Source: Acanthaster planci
Taxonomy: Eukaryota > Echinodermata > Asteroidea > Valvatida > Acanthasteridae
Direction of reading: 5' to 3'
Length of the DNA stretch: 64,000 bases
Assembly: GCF_001949145.1 (NCBI RefSeq)
Contig: NW_019091355.1
Coordinates: forward strand, 5,371,625-5,435,624
The notes beneath the pieces are model-generated. The model searched no databases and was not told the DNA's origin. It worked only from the letters and a program-made list of their open reading frames with translations. Below, one piece after another: positions 49,801 through 61,800 of the stretch. Made by a program: the position numbers and the translations under genes. The number at the start of each line of letters is the position of its first letter. Within the stretch, counting starts at the first letter, position 1.

Positions 49801-52800
49801 TCCATGATTATTATGGTTATTTAATTTAGGCCTACTGCATGCATGCAGTCTTTTATTAGGCCCCCAAAATAGTTGTGCTTCCAATGACATGCCTCTTACA
49901 TGCCTTTTGGTTGGTTGGAAACTTTTTTTTGGGGGGGGGGTCAATTTTTTGGTCTGATTGAACGGCATGAATGGGGACGACAGCTTCCAAAATTATCTCA
50001 AAAAGTGATGAACACCTGTCTTAATCTATGTAAAATTTCTACAGGCGGTAATTCACAAGAATTATGGGTAATTCACACAGTGTGACTCAGGCAATCACGA
50101 CGGCAAACTGGCCAACAATGTATCGCGTGGTAAGCGTGCGTGAGGCATCCAGACCAGTGGGTGAAAAACCTTGTGCCGCGGCAGGAAATTTGTTGAGAGA
50201 CGCCGCTTCAAATACGCGCGAAACAAACTCAAGTTCTGCGAAGGAACTTACAGAAAACCTCTTGCAACATCGATTTTTTTTACCTGTGGCTATAGGGTTG
50301 CGTGCATGTATGGCCGATGTAGAGTAATTGACCGGAACGTACAGTACATGTAAAGACTGGTTCTCGTTGCTACATTTCTTTGCATGGGCGCAGCGTGGCG
50401 GGAACCAGAGCAACTTCATTTAATGCATTGAGCTGTGGGCACGTGTTTTCACCACTGCGACAGCGAAACGTGAATGAGAACTTGTCACAATGACGGAAGT
50501 TTCTTTCCAAAAATTGCAAATTTAAGTACAAAAACATACAAAAACAAGCATTTTAACGTGAGAACAAGTTATTGGAAGATATTTGTGAAGACAGAAAAGA
50601 CATCAGTTTTTCTGGACTTGCCCGAATGGGCACACCTAGTTGAAATTTTAATTGCCCGAATGAAAATTTGATTGCCCTGGGCTATCGAACAGGCGATTCG
50701 TCGCAGCCTGAAGCCTGTTACTCCCCAGTTTGTTTTGTAAACATACAAAGTCTGAGGAGTCTATGGAGGCAGAATGTATGTTACACTTGAACCTGGTTGC
50801 TATGCATGACCTGTTAAGGTAGCTAACATCAGCACATGGGCATTACCAAGAGTGTTGGAAAATATGAAGCTGCTGTAAGGAATATCATCAGAATATTGTT
50901 AAATGAGTCTTGCAGATATAGCATTTAGCATTTGGCTTTAAATCCAAAGTTGACCGCTGTACTGCGTACAAGACCGCTGTCCTGCGTTTTGAACTTTCAA
51001 AAGTCTTGGCAACAAAAACTCCTGTGCACAAAACTGACACAAAATCTTCATGTGGCCATGTGCAGTGAATTAAAGCCAATTACACTACCGCTAGGTTGAA
51101 AAATAACTGTAATTTCACATTTTTGAGTCAAAATCCCAAACTTCTTCTGGTGTTTTTTACCCAAAACATTTCACCAAAAATCATTTGTGGCTTCTGAAAG
51201 TGCTCCTCCACTAGATGTGAACTTGTAAAAAAAAAAGACTTTCTCTTCATCTCGAAGAAAGCAAAACTAAAGAGTCAAAGAACAAATTCTGCGAAGAAAG
51301 AAACAGATGTTGATTTCACACTTCATCACCAGGAACGCTGGCACTTTGGTAACTGTACTCATTCAAGTGCGCAATGCTACATGCCTAATAAGATAAATTG
51401 TGTGAGTTCATTCAAGTGGACAAATCAGACAAAACACTAGACTTTCTTGAAAGCTGTATACCCAGATCTTACTGTACTTACTTGGTATGCACATGAATAT
51501 TATATGTTGATACGCTAAGAAAACAATGCATCAGTGGCCACTATAGTTATTGTTTTAGGCTAATTTGTGACAACTCTGGTCAGGAAAGGACAGCAAAAGC
51601 TGTACAAATTTCCTGATAATTGTTAAGGCCAAAATTTTTATATGGTCTTGATAACATTGTACTGCACTTCACTTCAATATCCATAGAATAAGAACCACAC
51701 ACATACCTCTGTGAGAATCGTCCATTCATTGATTTCCAGATATCTACATAGAGGGCGGGCTCCTCGTATCCGTGGGATTTCAGCCGTCTGCTGACGCAGG
51801 TACCAAACTGTTTGATCATGTCACCGTGGCCAATCCAACGACTGGAAAAGGGGACGAAAAACTAGCAAAGGAAAACAGGACATTAACCTTGAAAATCTGG
51901 CGAAGTCAGATGTAGGCTTTCAGAGCAGTGGTGACGACTACTGTGCCTAGGTATGTGCAACTGGTGTGGAAGTGGACTTTACTCTGGACACAAGATTTAC
52001 ACTTTGAGCCAGATGGTAAGTAAATACCCAAGGACTTGTTGCATTTTAAGTACGTTATGTTCTGGAAAATATCTGTATGCAGTGCCATGTGATATCTGGA
52101 CTCTTCCCCAGGGGGGGTTTGAGTGATTCCTGTTGAGTCTGTATACACAAGCTAACAGGCTTCAACCAGTCTGTGGAGGTTGAGTGTACATGTATGTGGA
52201 GCCCTTAAGTGGCCGCGGGCCACGGATGGGAATCGTAGCAAAAATAACTCCTCAACACAGTCGCAGAGTTTTGAAAAAAGCGACAATGCCCTAAGAAATG
52301 TCGCGCAAGTCTGTTAATGACCATCTAGCGTCAGCATTTGTAAAGTCCAACTTTATAAAGGTACATGTACGTGGTTGTGGTATCTTGTCATTCGGAAAAG
52401 TCTGCATTTTCAGCTGGAAATAAATCTGCACCCATGACAATTGGTTTAAACCCACATTATGGCACTAGTGAAAAGACTATAACAACGTATTTCTCCAACT
52501 TCAAGGAAATATTTGCGTGCACAACATAGGATGGATAAGACAGAAAGGACTGGCTGAGGGACTACAGCTTGAGATGAACTGCTGCTGCTAATTCATTGAG
52601 CTTTGTTAAGTACAAATAATGTTTAATTAGCAAAACCAGGTAACCAGGCAAAATTCCAATAGGCATTCATTACCAGTTGACTGGTTCCCAACTGACTTTT
52701 GCTTGACACTTGACTTTGCTGATCACTTAACGCCTCCACTTTTGGGTTCACTGCTTGTCATCGATTGATATATGGCCTTAGTTTTATGAAGTAGCCGTCA

Positions 52801-55800
52801 TATGATTACTAACTTGAAGGACATGCCAACCGAGAGAAGGTTGGCTGGAGAAGAGACTAATAATGATGATTAATACTGATTGTATATTTACCTCAGGTGC
52901 CAGGTAGCCTGTCTTTCCAGTCTTTTGATCCACAAAGTGCACCTTCACATGCTGTGTGTGCCAGTTGTGCACCATCATGTCCCAGGAGTATCCATACAGG
53001 CCCTGGGTCCAACTATTGTACCCCTGAGGAAATGGTCACGATTGAAAATGGAGGCATGTGAAAATCAGAACACTGAGAAAAAAAATGTTTGGCTGTACTC
53101 TCTTATGAAACGTGGTCACAATTATCGCAATCACAGATTGCATATAAAGGTTGTTGGCTGTATCATGGGCAGTGACAAAGAGCTTCAATTCCCCAATCTA
53201 TTACAAAGTCAAAATGAAAAGTGGCTCTTGTGACTTGTGAGTCATTTTGGCAGAGAGGGTCACATTTGGACGAGTATAATTTGGTCACATAGTGTACGCC
53301 CATAGTCTGAGTGACCAGAAAAGGCATCTATTTCCCTTGCTTTTGGCATCGGGAAATAGAACCCTCTGTGGAAATAGGACCCTCTCCTGGTCTTTCACAG
53401 TCCCTTAGGGAGCACAGACGAGCACCTATTGACCTCATTTCCAGTCCATATGTGTATACTATCCACCCAAATAAGTAAACCATATTATTATCGGTTTACT
53501 ATTTCTCAAACATATACCAGTATTTAGAGCTAGGGAAAGGCTGCATATGTGGCACTACCTGTCAATGCATAGTGTGCATATTGCATAGCTAGGGCTATGC
53601 TCACATAAGAACTTCACCCATGGATGCGACAGTTCTACGAACTGTACTGGTGCATATTTGACCCACCCGGTTAACAACAAACATAGCAACCACCATCTGA
53701 TAAAAATGATAATAATGACCAGACCAGTGAGAGTTCAGTTCTCAGTTAAAAACATGTATAAGGTATGCTTATAATTCTATTGTCCATGAGTTACATGCTT
53801 ACCATCAAAAGTGGCCTTTGTCAGAGTAAGTGGACACAGAATTTTGGCAGCAGTAACTGAGTGTGAACTTAATAATGAAGTACGACTAAACTACCCAAAC
53901 TCCTAGGGTGAGTTGGTAGTAACTCATAACAACTACAATTGCTGACCTAGGATAAAGGGGCCTCTAAATGAGTTGACTTTTAAAAAGTGGTCTCACATCG
54001 TTAGTACAATATAATAAAGATTATTTATGAAGTGAATGTATCCTGCAGTACTACTGCTCTGGGCAATATTGCAATTGTTATTATCCCTGCTCATCAGGCC
54101 ATGAGACCAATTCCTCCAGCAAACATCAGCGTGTGTCTGGCCCCTGCTCTCCAGGTACCCATTTATGCTCTGGGGTGGAGAGAGTCAAGCAGGGGTACAG
54201 CGACTTGCCCACTGTCACCTGTAGCCAGCTGCTGGATTGGAACGCCCCGACCCTGTGATCGGGAGTGTGATATCCATTCTTATGTTAACTTGGTACTACT
54301 TTTTGCATGTTATCAGTCTGCGCTGGCGGCCAGCCCGAGTATATAAAAGGATAAGTGCAAATGATTAAATTTTGTTGAGTTTAGTTTCACCTATAAGACT
54401 AGGTTTCTGCGCTCCTTTTACTCTGTTTGTTGAGCTGTGCTCTTTCCTTTCAATTGAGTTTGGGCATCCGATACAATATTTGGCACCAAGGATGGGATTC
54501 GAACCCACGTGTACACAGCACAAAGCCTGACCACTGGGCCACCTGACCTACAAATAGGATGACTTCCCATCGACATTACCTTCGTCACAAAGTGAGAGAA
54601 TGGCAAGAAGAGCTGAACGGCGATGTAGAGGGTGAAGAAACAAGTGGCCAGGTAATGATGGCGTTCTGGGACTCGCTGGTCACGTGACTCTGCCTCAGCT
54701 GCCTTCGCAGTGGCTCCTTTGGGTTTGACCTCTTTGGGAGTTTCCTGAAATGGTGGATGAAATCGAGGTAAACTAGCCTGAACATTTCGCCACATTGAAG
54801 AAAACCGATCTCTACGCACTGACGCGAAAGCATTGGTCCTTAAGGCTGTGAACAAACAAAGGTGGCCTCCATGACTCAATTTTTGGGGGCTTCTGAAGAT
54901 GGCTGCCATTACATTCCTTGCAGCAAGACAAGCTGGCAATTTTTTTGTAATTTTCCAAGGTTCAAAGCAGTACGGAGTGATGGTTTAAGGGTGTATGAAA
55001 TTTTCTCTAGACACCCTAGGGTAAAAAATAAACTGAGAGTGTATCAACCAGCCTGTACAGGTCCTCAAACAACAGTCCACTGTGAGTAACATTTTGAGCT
55101 TCCCTCCAAAGACAGCCTCTAATCAGTCTCCTCTTGTCAGTATACAGAGATCATCAATGATGGAAACCTAAATATGGGTAATTCCAGAAATTAGGGGTCC
55201 ATTTTTTTGTGCCCCTGTCACATTTCATCTATGATTTTGTAAGTTCAGAACACATTTCTAATTCATGCAGTGATGAATTCATGCAAATTATCTGCAAAAC
55301 AAATAGTAAGACTTTGAAATCAATTGTGGTGATATTTCCATGTCAAGTAACAAAGGTCAGATGTAACAGGGAAACCAAAATGTCACACTTTTGGACCCCT
55401 ACTTTCTGGAATTACTCACAGTCATTCACTTGGTCTGGGCGTTTTCAAAACCAATAAGAATTAGGCCACAGTTCTTGATTTCTTTCAATTAATTGATTGT
55501 TTCCTTCCCAGTTCATGGTTTTGATGTTATCGAATGGCTTATTCTCCCTTTTTGTGGGTGTGTGCTGATTTTCAGAAAAAAATCCTGGCAAGCCACCACA
55601 ATTTTATTACATTTCAACGTGGCAGCAACTGTGAGTGGTTTTTGTGTTCAACCTACTTTCTTTCACAACATTTTGTGCACATTTTGTAGGGTTTGGGTTA
55701 ATGAATATTCAGTACAAGTTCTTACACCTTTTGAAAATAGGTAGTTTACAATGTGATTCTGCGTACAAAATGTGATTGAATAACGTTCAGAATGATTAAA

Positions 55801-58800
55801 CAATCGTATAACAAATTATCACTGAAGACATGTAATTAGAAATGAAACTGATGATTTTCTGAACACATTAACTGATTTAAGTCCAAGAGCTTGACGTCCA
55901 GCCACATCTAGTCATGTACCTGTTTTGCGTACACACAGTGGTCACTCCTCTGTTGGACGTCGGGGGTAGCCGCGAGCTTGCTGCTCAAGGACGTTGGAAG
56001 GCGGGAGAGGAGGGAATTTGGCCAGTCAGCATAGCAGAACACCGGCATGGTGGCAATCATGGCGTAGGGGAACATCCCTGTGGGTAGGAGTCAGGATGCC
56101 GGGCAATTTATAGTGGCATGTACAACTACCAGCACAGATAAACGTTTATCACTGTGTCAGGAGTTTTAGTGTGGAACCTGAGACTAGGCCTTTCCAAGAC
56201 CTTTTCTGGGAGTTTTGGGGAGTTTGAGAGAGTAACAGGCTAAATGGCATTTCAATGGCAAAGAGGGGGTGGGAAACCTTACATATAAAACAACTTTAAA
56301 CATTATCATGGTAAATAAAAAAGAATGTATAGCGGTGCACCGTTGAGTTTAACCGTACAAACTTGGGAGTAACAACACAATTTCCAGCCAGCAAATATTA
56401 AACAAAAGCCAAGGTTTCAGTACATTGGACATTTTGCAGCCATGTGTTTTATAATGCAGCACTCAATGCAATTTTCTTCATGTGAATTGCCGCAAGATCA
56501 TAGCCCAAGTTGTTAGACATCTGCAACTGGCGGCTACCGTGACTAACTGCTGGAACCCTCTAATGATACAGACTTGTGCATAACAATGGAAATCACAGCG
56601 TCACTTGTAAAACTAGGTCATAATGGTCTGTTATGCTGTAATGACCTGGTGAGAATCCTACCTGTATACGACACAGAGTCAAGTATTTCTACATTAATGA
56701 AGATTACTATTCAATTCCAGGGGTTTGAGAGTGACTCGCATCTCAATTTACCAAACCCTTCTAGGTTTCTTTGAGATTGCTCAAACAAAGCCAGGGAATT
56801 ACCGTGTTCCTCAAATTTTTTTAATGAACATGACAAGAGACAAAATATGGAGGGATACTTGGTGAGACAGTTTGCTATAAAAACTCTACAACCAGGACAT
56901 GCTAATGAGAGGGAACGCTGTCCTACCGATACTGAAGATCTGAGAGTTCATGGCATGGAAAGATCCGCAGAAGACAAAGGCGTACGGCCGAGTCCGATCG
57001 AAGAAAAGGAAGAAGCCCACGGTGAGATCCAGGAGGAAACCACCAATGTGGACGATGAGGAGGTCAACGTACTTGTCTGCCATAATTAACCTCAACAGAA
57101 AAGATCAGAAACAAAATATGCTTTGAAATTAGATGTTATACTGTATTACAGGTCAAATTTTACAACCCAAAGGTACAGCAAACATACCATTTATGAGGCA
57201 TGAACCTCGGTGAATGCACTGCTTGGTGCCGATATTTTCGTCATACAAAGCTTCCATTTTTGAAACATGAAACATCTTTACAAACATTTGATATTGGTAA
57301 AGGGATTATAATCTGTGTCTATGTATTTGTACGGCACCTGCCAAAATTCAGGCGCATACGTGTACAGTGCACTTTCTAACACTTAAGTTCGGTCAGAATG
57401 CCAGGTAAGACGGGAAATGGTTTAACCGTTTATTAACTGCCAATGAGCAGGTTCAGTATTGTAATAATGTGTCCAAAATGAAGGTCGTCTAAGGTCACCC
57501 TGGAGAAACACGCAGGTGCAATGTCTGCACAGCCATACGCCAACTGGCACGTGGCTTTGTTCTCAAATGACCTTGCATTTTTGACAAACTGAACTGGCTG
57601 GTTCAGAGAGATACTGACTTCTGCAACACAGTTTTGACAGTAATGTCAGTTTCAAAGTAACGAGGGCAATTTCAAGCAAGTGGAAAAAGAAAAATAAAAC
57701 AAAGAGAGAGGAGACTTACTTGAATGGATCAAAGACCCAGTGAGCGGACAGCCTGCCCATGGAGTAGCCAAACAGCCAATCAGCATCAATCTTCTTTATT
57801 CCAGCCAGGAAGTAGACAAAAAATATCTGGAGCAGAATATGAATAAAACATCCTGTGAATAGGTTTACCAAAAAGAAGTCCTCTCTTTATCAGGCAACTT
57901 TTCTAGTTCAACATTACGGTATCCACAGATTAAAATTCTTCACTTGTTTAAATTGTATTCAGTGAGAAACCTTGACCTTAACTCTCCCAGACCATTCAAA
58001 AGCCATCACGTGTTTTGGAAGCTTCCACATGACTGATGAAAGTACAGAGGCCGATTTCACAAACATGGCGTAACTTCAAACCATGCATAAGCATTGTGCC
58101 ACAAATTGTGCCATAGCTTAAGTAACGGTTGATTTCATGAAAAGCTGCTTAGCTGACCAATGTTTTAAATATTTGAAACTTCTTGGACAAGGACGATCAT
58201 GGCCTTTTACGACAGTTGTTTCTTTACCATATTACAGAATTCATTAAATAATCATTCCATTATCTCCACCCACCACAAACTGGGTAAAAAATCTTGGAAG
58301 TTTTCTCACAGCCACCCTCGCTTTTCATTACAACCAAAACACCAAATTGTACATTTTGCATTTGAAGCTTGTTTAGTTGAGAAACAATGAACCTTATCTG
58401 AATGTCATTAGTTAGTTAAATCACTCATTTCTACTTTGCTTGGTGCAATTTATGCCGTGTAACATGATAGCTTATGTGACGCAGTAATTTGTTACGCAAG
58501 TCACAAACATTGTGCAACTAGCTTCAAATGTGTCAGTGAGTGAAGTTACGCCACTTTGTAAAGTTCTATGAAATTAGCTGCAGTCCTGTCAGATTTGTGC
58601 ACAAAGAATGTGTCATGGGTTCTTGCATGTTGATTGATTTGGGAAATGTAAAAAAATTCCTCGCACAATGGCCGAGGGACTTCAATGGGTAGGTGGCTGA
58701 GGGGGAGAATTTTCCAGCAGCCCTGGGGAGAATCTCACAAGAGGTCTCCTCTGTGACTACCTTCCGGTTTCCTTGGTGGGGCTAAAGGTCAAACCACACA

Positions 58801-61800
58801 CCTGGATCCTGATGAGGGCATAATTCCACAGTGGGATGTGAGCGTTCCTCAACTTGGGGTTTCTCAAGCCGTCAATGGACCTACAGTGCCAACAACACCA
58901 ATACATACATGTATGCATGTGGTGAACCCTGAATGAACATCAGGCCATGGTTTGATATGAAGTCTGCATAAAATAACACTGCATATTCCTTTTCCAACTC
59001 AGTTTTGCATTCACATAGTCAGCAGTGCTTCTAGGGCCTGTATTACATTGTGACTAAGGATATAAGCACAATGGAACACATACTGTACAAGTAAAAGATT
59101 CATTCTTGTCCTCAAGAGGAGATCTTTGCTTGATAACAAATTCAAACACTCTGTTTATTAGAAGGGGCATAAAGAAACATAGTATAGAATTGTGAATCAT
59201 GTGAAAATGCAACAATGAATAAAATCTAGTAATCCTCAATAACTTTGCTGACTGTCCCATCCAAATGATGAAAATAGTTCAAATGTTAAAGTAATGGGTC
59301 ACTTACATGTAATGGATAAACTACTGGGAGTTTGGCATGTGATTAGGGTTAGCGACCCATGACCAGGGGGCCAGGGGTTCAAGGCCGAGTGCTGGCCGTA
59401 TGTCATGCCCTTAGGCAAACCATTTCACCCTTAACTGTCTCTCTCCACCCAGGAGAATAAATGGGCACCAGCTTTAGCTGGGGAGTAAACTCAAGATGGA
59501 TGGGCATCCCATCCAGGGGAGATACAAATATTCAAAGTTATTTCATGCCATGGAAACTGGAGATAAGCACTGGCCTGATGGGCCACATAGGGTCAACAGA
59601 CAATATGATAACTACTGAACAGAATTTGTCTTGAGCAGAAGCACCCCCTCATCAGTTGAAAAGATCTCTGTTTGTGGGGAGAGTTCATTTTGTTGGTAGC
59701 GATGAGACCATAACGTGTGCATTTGATACTCGTTTGTGAACCAGCAAAGTGTAGTTCCCAACTAAGCTTCTGTTGCTAGGAAAAGTGTGCAATCTCTTGG
59801 TTCAGCTCAGGGCTCATAGACGTTTTACGACGACACCACAGTTAATTCAGCTCAAAGTATGAGACAGCAACTATTCAGAGCAGAATCCACTGGCAAAAAG
59901 CTTTGGGTGGAATAACTCACCAGAATCTATTGGCATCCAGAAAGAATAACTGGAAGCTGAGGAGACCGTACAAGTAGGTGTGATTGTTCCACGCCGTCTT
60001 GTCTAAGAAGAAGATATACCAGTAGGGGATGATGAGCAGGACGCAGCTGACACGGTAGAAGGCACCCAAGAGGATGCCAAGAGCACCTGGAGAAATGGGG
60101 AAGCAACATGAAGTTGATCTCGTTGATGTTCCCAAATCCTTCAAAATCTATTGAGAGGTTTCAGAAGATGGGCAGGATTGAGGAACGTACAGCCAAGATA
60201 TTATTATTTCAGTCTGGGCTGATGACCTTAATAGTTTAATAGAGTGTAAATACGACCCTGGTAAAAACAAGTTTGCATCTCAAGTTGCCGTATTTTCATC
60301 CTCAATGTTACATTTATTTGTTCTACAAAACAACGCCATTTCTTTACATTTTGCTGTCCTAAATTTCTTTTTTTCCATTGTTTATTATTGTGTAAGTACA
60401 ATAAGTTAAAGAGCAACCCTTTCTCAACCATGTTTTCAATGAGCAAATTTTCAATTTTCATTTTGAACAGAAAACCTATCATATGAACGGTGTCTTCCCA
60501 GATGACATCACCTTCAGCTGACAGAAACTATGGTCTATCTTGTCCAAGAAAGTGCACTTTTTGATACACCTAACCTATTAAAAAGGAATGTCAGATAGTT
60601 CTCATTCATAAAAGAGGGGTATAAAGTCGCACAAAAGCATGAAGAAGAGAAATTTACTGCTTGGACACTTCAAGTACAAGAAATACAAGAAATGTACTAT
60701 CAGGTTCCTGAATGCTGAAGTATTTTGTTGGATTCTGAGAAGTACCAACAATAAATAACAAAGTCTGAAATAAGAATTAAACTGAGTTGAAAACAAGATT
60801 CAAAGCTGTCACGGACAACAACTCTCATTACAGTTTACTTATTACACGTCTCTTTATGGACCATTAATGTGGGCTTCGAAGTACATGTTGGTGTATTATG
60901 ACTGAGAGCCTATGTGGGTGCCACTCCTTTCGTCATATTCAATTCAGCATTTCCCATTCCAGGCCCCTGCCCAGCTAGCCTTTGATGCTTCTGTCCAACT
61001 TCATCACAGGCAATGGCTTATTGCCTGAAGAAAGTCCCACAGTAATTCTCATTTACTTGATTAAGGCAGACAGTGGATATCACGCAGCTAATGCCAAGTG
61101 ACTGTCAGACTCTGGCGCTCAGCACTCAACCAGAGAAATTGAAGCTGGCTCATGGCAACCTTTTGACAGTGAACTTAAACTTGACTTTCAGCAAATGCAA
61201 GATTTACTGGCTGACTTTCATATGTACGATGTTTGCAGAGTATGTATTTCTTACTGCAACAATTCATAACTTGCAACACTCCGAGGTTCCGGTATGGAGA
61301 TGGAGTGATATTTGCTAAAACAGACCGGCGGCTCTGTATATTATACAAGTGTCATATTCAATTCAACACATGGTCTGTTCCCAAAGACTTCCTGGCTGTT
61401 GTGTCTGTGAATGAAACAAATTCCATACAATGTGTCCACATTATTGGCATTAAGAGGCTCTGGCATCAGTCAGCATTTTAACCAGTCAGCTGCCCTTACG
61501 AACACAAATGAATCCGATGGTAGTAGTTATGGCAAACGCTGGATATTTCTGCCTGCCCTAATCAATGGCAAAAGGCACTGTGAAAACTACTGGATGGAGC
61601 AAGTGGTCTGCGGCAGTCATTCTGAATGAATTCAATACAACACTTTCTGCCATTGAAAGGGTCGGGCAGGGTGTCCAGTGACAAGAGGTCGGCAGGGTGT
61701 CCAGTGACAAAGGGTCGGCAGGGTGTCCAGTGACAAGGGGTCGGCAGGTGTCCTGTGACAAGGGGTCGGCAGGTGTCCAGTGACAATGTCGCTGGATTTG

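Noticed and set aside
54481-54549. Functional tRNA gene on the minus strand
   Set aside because: A and B boxes are good, but the acceptor stem does not pair and the anticodon arm is not convincing; a SINE head fits better.
61659-61790. Minisatellite considered as a CRISPR-like array
   Set aside because: Units are contiguous with no unique spacers, in a eukaryotic intron.
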